Below are positions 11,571 to 21,190 of a stretch of DNA of 64,000 nt, in pieces (position 1 is the first letter of the stretch; the number at the start of each line of letters is the position of its first letter). The stretch covers positions 62,216,460 through 62,280,459 of the forward strand of contig NC_088678.1 in assembly GCF_950023065.1 (NCBI RefSeq), in the 5' to 3' direction. The position numbers were made by a program, and so were the translations under genes. The notes under the pieces are model-generated. The model saw only the letters and a program-made list of their open reading frames with translations. It did not search any database and had not been told where the DNA came from. This DNA comes from Planococcus citri. Its lineage: Eukaryota; Arthropoda; Insecta; Hemiptera; Pseudococcidae.

Positions 11571-12880
11571 ATTAAAAATAAAAACGTAAAAGAGAATCTT
11601 CACCATTTAAATTTCAATTCCACTTTGAACTGTAATTTGTAAACAAAAAAAAAAGATGTAACGTAAGTATAGAAATTTTAAAAAAAAGAAAAAACCGTGG
11701 TTGACAAATACGTACAATAGAAGAAAATGGACATTGAAACAGTCGTCATTTTTCAGATATAGGTACTTAAGTATAATATTTCAAATTTGAAATATAAGTC
11801 ACAAATTTGAATCAAAGCAGGGTAATTAAGATAGACACAGGAACACTCCTAAAAAACATAAAACAGAAATAACACCAACCATGGTTACTTAAAGCATGGC
11901 ATAACAGAATATTCAAGTTACATGAATATGTTTCTTCCAAAGTTGATTAATTTTCAAGCAAACTGTGAATTTTTGATCCATTTCACCCTGAAAAAAATCA
12001 TTATTTTGATCAAATTAATGAAATGGGTTAAAATTTGGTTAATACTATAATACAGACTTGGAAAATTTTGGGGAAAAACACCTGAGAAAATGTTCATACT
12101 TGGTTTCAATTTTGCAAACATATGTTTTTGGATTTCTTCATTTTTAAAATTTTTTATTTTATTTTTAAAAAAATGAAGAAATCCAAAAAAATATTTTTTG
12201 ATTATTTTCTGCGGACCCACCAACCACCCGCGACTCTAGTCGCGCCACAGAATAATATTTTTTAAAAACAAAAACTTGAAAAATTCACAATAACATTATA
12301 AAAATATGTAGGGTACCTATTTCTGAAATATTCCTGGGTAATTATTAGTAAAAATGACAAATCTGGGTCCAAAAACTGATATAATAATCCAAATTTCACC
12401 ATTTCCGGCAATTGTGGAGCCTCTTGTGCAATTTTTCAATTTCTCCTGAATTTTTAAAATTTTTAGGAAAAAAACACAATTTTAAGTTTGGGCTTGTGTC
12501 CCAGTAACAGCAGTGAAAGAATCACATTCATGATTCAGCACAAAATGAGAAACTAGAAATTAACATAACTATTTGCACTACACTTATCTTTAAGTAAACA
12601 TACAAATAGGTACATTACTGCCTGAATCAGCTCGAAGCCAAACCAGTCACAAATTCATCCCACAACTCTAGAAAAATGTTATTTTACTTCAGTTTTTTAC
12701 TAATTATTAATCAATTTATTCATTTTCAGTATTATTATTGTTTTTAATTTAAGTGCCATTTTTTAGGGTGGGGAGTAAATAGATTTATTCATGAAAAATG
12801 TCGTATTTAATTCAAACAGTGTTGAAGATTGTTGTCTACTATATAAGATCGTATGAAATTTAATATGTAGATATCTCCAG
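11571..12880. other. AT-rich sequence with a short palindrome
   Basis: No gene recognised. A short inverted repeat occurs at about 12124-12190, where TTTTTGGATTTCTTCATTTT faces its complement around an AT-rich spacer; it could form a hairpin. Confidence 0.45.
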
Positions 12881-13830
12881 TAAAAATTTCAGATGCTAAA
12901 GTGCATTTTTTGGATTTTTGGTGACTTTTGAAAATTTACCTTGGGGTCAAAAGTGAGAACATATCAAAATTTTCCAATATTAGTGTAAAAAGCTAAAATT
13001 AAAGATATTTGCTTATTTTTAAAACGCCGAATTGATTCCAAGTGGTTTCGAATCGTTTGAGCAGTTCTGGACCCTTCAGCTGATTTTTGAAACTTGAAAT
13101 TTCTACATTAAAATTTTAACAGATGTAATTGGGATGCTGAAATTCACACTTTACCTACATCTTGATTTCAACACGCTGAGTCGATTGGAGCTGATTTCAA
13201 GTCGTCATGGAGCTTTCAGTGATTTTTTCTGGAATTTCAGTTTTCCAAATGGTGTCATAAAATCTGTTTAAATCGACTTCAGCACATATGCTTGAAATTG
13301 ATGCTTGTTGATGACCCAATTTATTGACTACGTACTGTTTTTCCTAATTTGGGATGTTCCAGTTGGTATTTATTTTTTTTTGGTTCAGTGTTTCCATGAT
13401 TGAAAATTTCAAAAATTCAATGTTTCCCCAGGAGAGAAACGTGATTCCAAACTTGTAATTGTCAAGTGGGTGTCTTAACAAGTACCAATTGTTTTTATAT
13501 AGTTATGCTGAAGTTGATTTTTTTTTTGAAAACAGGAATCTCCAAAATGACTCGGGAATGCTCAAAAACGGCTTGAAAACACCTCCAGTCAACTCAGTAG
13601 GTTAAAATTGAGGTAAAATAGAAATTTCAGCTTGGTTTTCAACTGAGTTGGGTAAAAGATTTTGTGGAAATTTAAACTTTAAAAAGTCTGCTAAGGCTTT
13701 AGAAGTGCTCAAAACAGCTTGAAACCATTCCTGATCGATTCCAGGTTCAGCTTTTCAGGTTGGCTTAGTAAAATTTTAGTTCTGAGGTAATTTTGACTGA
13801 AATTCGATTTTTAAAAATTCATCAAAATGA
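12880..13830. repeat. Dispersed GAAAGCTGAAATT family, two diverged stretches
   Basis: Contains GAGCAGTTCTGGACCCTTCA, CAACACGCTGAGTCGATTGG and an inverted-orientation stretch around 13540-13760. Both match, with many changes, the repeats at 3.9, 33-35 and 39.5-41 kb. Confidence 0.5.
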
Positions 13831-14638
13831 AAAATATCTTTTGGCTGGTGTCACTTTAGCACAAAATATGACACTCAATCGCCATTTTTCTATAATTGAA
13901 GGGCCAATTGTGAAAGTCGCCTTAGTCAATAGAAGTAATTTTTGTGTAAGTAAATCAATAAAGACGTTGTCCTACTTCAATGGTATTGGTAATGTAGAAA
14001 CTTTGGTCAAGTATTAAATTAACATTTTCAACAATCCTAGAATGCATTACACTGCTTGTTTTCCCTTTAAAATTGACGAAATATGAAAAATAACTGTTTG
14101 AAGTCTGTTAAACTACTGACTGAGGCGCTTTTCACCAAAAATGAAAATGACTATGACGCTTTTCACCAAAAATGATTATTATGTACTCGTAATTTCATTT
14201 CATCGAATTCAAATGAAAGGTAAGAAAAAGAATAGAATAAACCTAGCCATAACAAAATCAAGTGTTAATTAAATCAAGCGACGTAGCCTAATCACCACTG
14301 CTGTTGTCTTTGTTGTCAATTTCAACGTCATCTTCTTCTTCAATTCCTTCTACGGAATCGATTGCAAAACTGTGGCTGTCGCTGCAAGAGGCTGGTTAGT
14401 GGTTACCTCAAATAGTTTCATATACTTACTCGCTGGATTCCACGTAAAAGCTTGTAAATCTTTGACTTTGCTCAGTTTCAGTGGTGTTGAAGTAATTACA
14501 TATTTTTGTACAGTGGTTAAAGTTCAGTGGCATTTGGTAGCAGCGGTTTTTGATTACGAACATCAATACATATTGCACCATTTTCCTCTGGTTCAGGGCT
14601 GTAAGAAAAAAAATACATAAAATCGAGGAGAAAAAGAA
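13831..14638. other. No feature recognised
   Basis: Contains short direct repeats (GACGCTTTTCACCAAAAATGA twice near 14126 and 14157, up to small changes). No frame with recognisable protein similarity. Confidence 0.4.
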
Positions 14639-14639
14639 C

Positions 14640-15070
14640 TAAAGATTCAGAAGGGATGCGTTAGTTCTCTTCTTACTAATATTATATATGTACTTTAAAA
14701 AGAGCAGAGGGCACTCGTTACAATCCAATCGATTGGCCGCCATGGTCGATGAAAATGACTTGAAAAGTACTTCCGCATTCACTGTGCTGTTTTCTACTCG
14801 GGGTATTTCATCGATGTAAGATAGGACACTATTGGATGTTTTTTTTTCATAAGATAGCGTCGCAGTTGAAGGGTTTTCTTTAGCATTTCTTAATCTCAAC
14901 TTCAGCTACTCTTTGAAAGCCTTTTCTGCCTCAGTAGGATTGCTTTCAACTGGTCCATGCATCGACTGTTATAGAGACAGTTTTAACGGACTTTGTGATT
15001 AACCACTTTAGCTGCATCATAATATTTTGGATACTTATCACTTATTGCTTCTGGGCAGACTGAATCCCAA
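14640..15070 (-). pseudogene. Unrecognised coding remnant, probably transposon-derived
   Basis: Minus-strand frames read like protein in two blocks: PEAISDKYPKYYDAAKVVNH near 15055-14995, and a stretch of about 80 codons from 14899 to 14639 containing ENSTVNAEVLFKSF. Frames shift between the blocks. The style resembles hAT-type transposase genes and a hAT C-terminus lies nearby at 15948-16157 on the same strand, but the order is wrong for one gene. Family assignment is not supported. Confidence 0.25.
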
Positions 15071-15418
15071 ATTGTAGGCGTTGAAAATAGTAAGATATAA
15101 AGATAGCAGCACATCAATTTGGTGCTGTTTCAAAAACTTTTGATGTACCTACATCTCCTACACACAAAAATCTTCATGTAAGTAGAAGAGTTTTGGATTA
15201 TCACATGAACCATAATCAGTGTTTGGGTATCGAATTTATATTTTTCTCCTTTTATGAAATTATCAAGTGCCAAATTTCCCTTTTTCCCCACAAAATAACC
15301 AGAAATTTACCTTTGCAGTTCTTTGCTATTAATAATGCTAGGTGTCCAATATTAATAAACAACTAAAATAACATTTTCACATTTTTATTTAAAAATAAAA
15401 AAAAAACAACTTAATGAA

Positions 15419-15900
15419 TAATGACTTTCAAAGTTTCAACCACAACTGCTGGTTTTTAGTTTGAAATTCATGACTAAATTGACAATACTACGTAAAAATT
15501 AAAAATACTTACATTGTTTCAAATATCACACAACATTCAGTCATTCACAAATTTGTTTTTTCTAACTTTTTTTTTGATCAAATTCATAAATTTCCTTTTA
15601 CTTAATGAAGTCCCGTGAGGTATCGGCAGCAATTATGAGGAAGGTGTCATCGGCATAGCAAAAGGTATACGCCCATATCTCTTGGGACTTTCAAGTTTCA
15701 ACCACAACTGCTGGTTTTTAGTTTGAAATTCATGACTAAATTGACTATAAAATAATCAACAATACTATGTAAAAAACTGAAAATTAAAAATAAGTACAAC
15801 ATTAATTCAAATATCACAAATTCACAAAACATTCAAGGATTCGTTTCTTCTAAGTTCTTTTTTTTTATCAAATTCATAAATTTCCTTGTCAAATAACTGA
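15419..15900. repeat. Direct duplication flanking a reverse-transcriptase scrap
   Basis: The segment starting GACTTTCAAAGTTTCAACC at 15422 recurs at about 15688. Both copies share CACAACTGCTGGTTTTTAGT, TTGAAATTCATGACTAAATT and a distal AAATTCATAAATTTCCTT. The two copies of roughly 190 bp flank the short reverse-transcriptase fragment at 15603-15684. Confidence 0.7.
15603..15684 (-). pseudogene. Non-LTR retrotransposon reverse transcriptase fragment
   Basis: About 27 codons on the minus strand contain WAYTFCYADDTFLIIAADTS. The YADD box followed by hydrophobic residues and a threonine-rich end is the catalytic palm motif of LINE-type reverse transcriptase. Only this core survives, and it sits exactly between two direct repeats. 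Confidence 0.65.
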
Positions 15901-15947
15901 AAGTGAGCAGGTTTCAATTCAATGTTTGCATTATTTCTGGTAATTGA

Positions 15948-16157
15948 TCAATAGGTTAGATCTGTGTTTGTAGATAGTAGGTACATAGAATCACCAAGAC
16001 AATTTCTTTTCTGAGATTTTACATCTTTTAAAATTGAGAATGCTCTTTCAGCCTCTGCATTGGAGTGTGGTAATGATAACACTAGGGAAGCCAACGAACT
16101 AACATTTCCAAACATTTCTTCATCTCTAAAATCACACTTTTCTTCCATACGTTTCAT
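15948..16157 (-). pseudogene. hAT transposase C-terminal dimerisation domain fragment
   Basis: The minus-strand frame contains LVLSLPHSNAEAERAFSILK, followed by KSQKRNCLG. This is the hallmark of the hAT family C-terminal dimerisation region (LSLPHSNAEAERxFS). About 70 codons survive and the catalytic core upstream (above 16157) is not recognisable. The terminal stretch STNTDLTY fits the usual end of this domain. Dead fragment. Confidence 0.85.
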
Positions 16158-16707
16158 CCAGAGTTGGCCAATTTACATATTTCGCGGCTATCAATCAGTG
16201 CCTCATAACAAACTGATAACACAAAAATTCTAGCACTTAATGGTCAATTTTTAAAATTTCAAATCTGTACTTACACTTAAAAAGTTGATATTTTTTGCAA
16301 ATAAATGAAAAAATTGTGTAAAAAATAGGTGAAATATTTTTATTAATTCGAGTAGGAACAAAGTATAGGTATACATATAAAAACAGATGAGATAATTATT
16401 AATTAACAATAATATCACAACAACACACTTTAGTGAACTTAAACTATTAGTGTTTAATTCGTTTCAACTTTTCATTGGCTTCATTTTTTAAGCCACTGGA
16501 TCGTAATAATTTATTATTTTGTTCATTAACATAACATTTAATCGCAATAATGATCAGTTTTTTTATAATTAAAACAGTACAATCATCACAAACTAGTTTC
16601 TTAATTTTATCCTTCTCAATCAGCATCTCAATAGATGATGACAACCAGCAACCAGAAACTTCCTGCTTTCTTTAATTATTTTCAGCAAATTTTGATTTAT
16701 AATATTC
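16158..16707. other. No feature recognised
   Basis: AT-rich; a short minus-strand frame at 16644-16447 has no recognised family and may belong to the decayed hAT element. Confidence 0.4.
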
Positions 16708-16709
16708 TA

Positions 16710-16940
16710 CAGGGTGGCCCAAAAGTCCCGCGCCGCTTGCAAAACTAGTGGTTCACATAAACCTCTGTATGTTCCCCTTAAATAATAAAAACTATGCAAC
16801 CAATACACCTTTGGAAAGTGGTAACTTACCCCTTTCTAAAGGTGTATTGGTTGCATAGTTTTCATTATTTAAGGGGAACATACGGAGGTTTATGTGAACC
16901 ACTAGTTCCGCAAGCGGCGCGGGACTTTTGGGCCACCCTG
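16710..16940. mobile_element. 231-bp palindromic mariner-type MITE, copy 1
   Basis: A near-perfect inverted repeat: CAGGGTGGCCCAAAAGTCCC at the left end and its complement at the right, arms of about 110 bp meeting near 16820. TA dinucleotides flank both ends (16708-16709 and 16941-16942). The terminal CAGGGTGGCCCAAAAGTC and the TA target agree with Tc1/mariner elements. Copy 2 at 42851-43081 has the same length. Confidence 0.9.
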
Positions 16941-16942
16941 TA

Positions 16943-17203
16943 TATATTATTTCCAAATTCTTTGAATTCTGCTGTGGGGTAAACAAAGTTATTAGCGTTA
17001 CCATATTTCTTAAAGTTCATGAAAGTTTCATCTCTCCACTTGTAGTGGTACAGCAAATAGGGTTTTTACATTGCTGATGCTGAATTCGTGTATGAGTACT
17101 TTGCTAAAGTATACATTAAAATTGAAATAACTTCAAAATTTGAGTCAAGTTAGAAGAGAAGTAAATTAGAAAATATATGTTCAAGATTCAAATTCAAAAC
17201 ATG
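16943..17203. other. Short spacer
   Basis: No feature recognised between the MITE and the outer arm of the nested block. Confidence 0.4.
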
Positions 17204-17545
17204 AAAACAAGCGAGGTCCTCAGGACCTGGTAACAGGGTTCCCTATTTTTGGATAAAGAATCTCTTTTTTAATTTTCATACACGAGTAATCAAACCAAAC
17301 TAACTATTTGAGAATTACATTCCTGTTATCCTGTAACCTTGAAAATTGGATTATGTTTGTTCTAATGTTGTACTTCATGTAGTAATGATGATTTAGTTAT
17401 TCTATTTATATTACACTTGGACATTATATTATAATAGATTAATATGTTCATTTGAACGCGCTCAATTTTCAGCAAAACTGAAAATAATGTTCAGTTTTGC
17501 TGAATATGAGAAGCAAAGGTGTCTCCACAATACCCAACGTAGAAA
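17204..17545. repeat. Left inverted arm of the nested 17.2-25.4 kb block
   Basis: Begins ACAAGCGAGGTCCTCAGGAC, followed by CTGGTAACAGGGTTCCC, and continues through TTTTCAGCAAAACTGAAAAT to GTGTCTCCACAATACCC. The same series occurs in inverted orientation at 25425-24536, with a hAT element inserted in it. The end contains the odd palindrome AGGTCCTCAGGACCT, able to form a hairpin. A further inverted copy of the end alone is at 23883-23940. Confidence 0.8.
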
Positions 17546-17729
17546 AATCACAAATTTTTGGTAACAACATCGGACCATACTAATTTTGAAAAGCTGTCAG
17601 TGAAAATTTTATTCATCAACATAAAAGTACAACTCATAAATTTCCTTGAAATTTTCCTTCATTTTAAACATTTTTATCTTTCAATTAAGTATTTAATTTT
17701 GAATTTTAAAATTTTAAAAAGTAGAATTG

Positions 17730-17877
17730 GAATGTGCTGCTAATGAAAAAATTTATTGCATAAACAGTAAAAATTGTTGGCTGATAAAAACGAAGTTGAA
17801 AATGCTTAGCAATTTTGAGTTGAAGAAACTGAAAGTGACTTGGCAAATACAAAGGTATCTTATCTTATATGTGTAGC
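17730..17877 (+). pseudogene. Fragment of an unrecognised gene, inverted copy of 19956-19870
   Basis: The plus-strand frame reads ECAANEKIYCINSKNCWLIK and then TKLKML. The minus strand at 19956-19870 encodes almost the same residues (one change, Glu to Arg). Similarity extends upstream into non-coding sequence (GAAATTTTCCTTCATTTTAAA at about 17650) and stops after KML. Function unknown. Confidence 0.6.
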
Positions 17878-18056
17878 ATAATACTCAACACATACCTAAG
17901 ACACTTTTCTAAATAACGTGGCGCACTGAAAAATTCTTGAAAGCGATTTTAATAGGGCTCCCCTTGGTGGGGGAACCCTAAAAATGACTAATAAAATATC
18001 ATAATACCACAAAATTCAATTCAACCTCGATTCCAGTAACTTTGGATTGAGCTCAC
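17878..18056. other. Spacer with a GGGGAACCCT motif
   Basis: Contains GGTGGGGGAACCCTAAAAAT near 17968, which resembles the GGGGAACCCT part of the nested block's terminal repeat. No gene. Confidence 0.35.
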
Positions 18057-18515
18057 TTTAAAAAGTGTACGTAAATCACAGGGAAATTTGTAATTATTTG
18101 TTAGTGGTCGAATTACAGTTTTAACTAGATCTGTCACAGCAGATTGCTTTATAATGGTTTGTGACTACCCACTGTTTTAGTGCATTAATAATTTCAATTT
18201 TTACTCCGGATTCATCAATTATGATAGATTCATCAACATGCACACACATACCTGTTTCATCAGTTTCATGCACAGATTCATCAACATCAAGATTAGACAC
18301 GCATGCACGTGATTCGCGAATTGATTTATCACGAATTGATTCATCGAGGTAAGATATTTGTACAGACGCGCGCGAATCACGATCACCATTATGTATATTA
18401 TACCATCGAGATCGGACACTTTTTTTTCATTATCGTCATTAAATACCTGGAGTAGACCAGCAGCTTCCTTTCTCACCAATCGGCGAGCATAGTTACTTAC
18501 AATTGTATGACGTAA
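18057..18515 (-). pseudogene. Coding remnant of an unrecognised, probably transposon-borne gene
   Basis: Minus-strand protein-like blocks in three frames: TIVSNYARRLVRKEAAGLLQ (about 18515-18455), then an acidic, Ser/Asp-rich stretch with VSNLDVDESVHETDETG and IEIINALKQWVVTNH (about 18350-18160), then SAVTDLVKTVIRPL and FPCDLRTLFK (about 18150-18057), ending at a GTGAGC donor. Frames shift at an A-run near 18422 and near 18155. The last two blocks resemble N-terminal regions of insect transposon proteins that end in DxRTLLKT, but no family is named with confidence. Confidence 0.5.
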
Positions 18516-19017
18516 AATCTTTCATACCACAGCAATCATAACATATTAAGAATATTACACTAATTACAAAATAAAAATTAAGATAAACCATTGCATCACG
18601 TAAGTACTGATATACTAACCTGTAAGTAACCAGGATCGGATTTTCTTTCACGAAATATTCAAAGGCCACAAAATGAGTATGAAACCATTGAAAACGTTTG
18701 GCTAATGTAGGAGGAAGCAATTTGAGCAGCCATTAGTTGGTTAAAATGTGGAACAACTTGAAAAAGATGTCACCACAACATTTTTCATATATACTCATCA
18801 CAGATATTTTATAATGTCAGCATGTGATATTCTAGTGATATTGCTTTGAAATCATGTTTTATCTTTAAAAATGAAATATCACTAAAATGTCACAGGAATA
18901 TTACTTTGTGATATCACTCTATATGCCACAAAATGATATCCCTGTGACATTAACATCACGCCATGCTTACTGGGTCATATGTGTACTTCCAGAACAAAAT
19001 TATGCGAATTACCACTT
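18516..19017. other. No gene recognised; GTGATATCAC-like repeats
   Basis: Between 18780 and 18965 there are several copies, direct and inverted, of short blocks such as TGTGATATCACT and ATGTCACAG, which look like a small decayed inverted repeat. Confidence 0.4.
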
Positions 19018-19956
19018 TTTAGTCAATTGTACATAGGTGGTCTGTGAGAAAATTTGAACCTTTGAAAATCTGTATCTCGAAAACTCAATTTTGTGACATA
19101 GGGTAAAGTCGCCAGTAGTTGAACAGATTTTTGATACTTTTTGATAAAAAACAATCTACAGCTCAAGTTGATATTTTTTTGAAAACTTTCGTAAGTGCAT
19201 CTAAAAGAACACAGTTTTCCTTACATTTTGATTTGTGTTTCACATTCGTAAGTGCATTTTTGAGATTTTTACGATCATTTCAAAAAGTGTCCAAAAAACC
19301 CCAGTAATTGACACTCGGCTTATCGAGCATGAAAATGTGATTATGAATCAATCAAAAGTAGTTAGAAAGAAAGTGTATCTCATTAGCTTTCAAATGGTAT
19401 AATAACCATCTCAAAATGTTCAAAATTGTTTGATAGAAAAATAATTATTGTAAAACACTTTGCAAAATTTTCATGGTGAAAATAAAAGTTGATAAAACGC
19501 AAAAAGTATGACTGATAATCATCACCTAACTCACGGCCAATAATAAGCGAGGTATGAATTAATTTTTAGTGCAATCAGTGTTTTCAATAATCACACTGGG
19601 ACACCAAAATGGCGATTTTTGTGACGTAGGTGTCAACTACTGGATCATGTCAACTACTGGTGACTTTACCCTACGTCCGTTTGCCACCAATCCGACGATT
19701 TGATCATCCCAAATTTGAAAATTTTGAGTTGATTTGATTTCAACTCATCTAGAGTTGTATCATCAGTTGATTCGTACTTAACTTCGGGAAACTGCGCTTT
19801 AATGGCTGCTAAGAAATTATCCTTAGCGTATTCTTCCCTCTGTTCACGTTTTTCTTGTGAATTATCTCTGGCTGACAGCATTTTCAACTTCGTTTTTATC
19901 AGCCAACAATTTTTACTGTTTATGCAATAAATTTTTCTATTAGCCGCACATTCCAA
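19018..19956 (-). pseudogene. Unrecognised ORF interrupted by a MITE
   Basis: The minus-strand frame from ECAANRKIYCINSKNCWLIK through EKREQREEYAKDNFLAAIKA to KSSDWWQTDV is open for about 95 codons. Beyond the MITE at 19101-19671 the same frame continues with CHKIEFSRYRFSKVQIFSQT to a stop near 19018. The insert therefore broke a previously open frame. The protein is charged, with no domain I recognise. Its N-terminus matches the inverted fragment at 17730-17877. Confidence 0.6.
19101..19671. mobile_element. 571-bp MITE with TA target duplication
   Basis: Terminal inverted repeats of about 22 bp: GGGTAAAGTCGCCAGTAGTT at the left and GGGTAAAGTCACCAGTAGTT (complement) at the right. TA flanks both ends (19099-19100, 19672-19673). 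No transposase inside. Inserted into the ORF at 19018-19956. Confidence 0.9.
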
Positions 19957-20321
19957 ATTCTACTTTGAAAATGTTTTTTATTTCAAATTAAATTGAATGA
20001 TAGAAGTATTTTAAAATGAAGGAAAATTTCTTTGTTATTTTTTATTATCAGTAGGTATGTACCTACTTATAATTTATTATTAATGCTTTGTGTATGTCTA
20101 ATGCTCAAATGTACCTATTTGATCGGATCTTTTAATAAAACTATAGTGTACCCTTACCCTATAATCAAAAAACTCGATGTCCAAATTGAATATTGATTTT
20201 TTAATTTTTACTTTTGGATTTTTGAATATTTGAATTTTCAATTTTGGAAAAAATCTTATCAATGATTTTGGATTTGGATTTATTTCATTTCAGTGTAGTG
20301 TAAAACAGAGCAGAGAAATAC

Positions 20322-20354
20322 ACTTATCGTTAAAGTGTAACGACACTTTCGGTG
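20322..20354 (+). repeat. MULE left terminal inverted repeat
   Basis: Matches the complement of 23786-23818 at 32 of 33 positions; the only difference is G versus C at the eighth base. Confidence 0.9.
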
Positions 20355-21190
20355 TGTCGGGTCAATTCGGAGGTTTACGTACATAGCCGAAGTGTACTTG
20401 ATTATTTCATGTACCTACTTGTTAGCCTTGTTTACGTAGGTTCTCCGATGCATTCAATTTTTTTTTGTCTGTCTGAAATTTTCAATTTGGTAAATAAGTG
20501 TGTTTCTAATTCAAATTAAATAAAAAGATTTCAGTAAAGTATTCCTTTAATTTCTAGAAGTAGAAACAAACAAAAATAAAAGTTATATCACCTAAACAAA
20601 AGCCCCAATATACTAAAATTAGCAACTGAATACTTCAAGTAATGTTCAAATTAATAATTAAAAAAAGTAACTTTTGGTAATCTACAGAAAAAACTGAAAA
20701 CACTAATAAAAAATAAAAATTAATAATGTAAAAGGTAAAACGAAAGTACCAATACCTAACAAAAAATATATACCTTTGGAGATTTTGGTATTTGAACAGA
20801 AAACACTTTGGAAATTAATTACATAATAATAAAGGTATAGTAAAATGAAGTAATAGCTACTAAAAATTAAAAATATCAAACAAATCAACAAAAAAATTGA
20901 TTTCTTTTAAAAATAAAAATAGGTATTCAAAAATATCACCCATAGAAAAACGAAGTAGGTACTTATCAAATACATAAAAAAGAAAGAATTGAAAAAAAAA
21001 ATAGGACTTCAAAAAGAATATCTACGAATACATCAACAAAAAAATTGAAAATAGGAATTAAAAAATACCTAATATCTATGAATACAGCAAAACAATTTAT
21101 TTAAAAAAAATAGGTATTCAAAAATATCACCTATACAAACACATTGTACCTATCAAATACAGCAACAAATTGACGTTATTTAAAATTAAA

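Noticed and set aside
16792..17056. Overlapping frames on both strands
   Set aside because: They are created by the palindromic MITE and its flank; the same frames recur in the second copy at 42779-43006.
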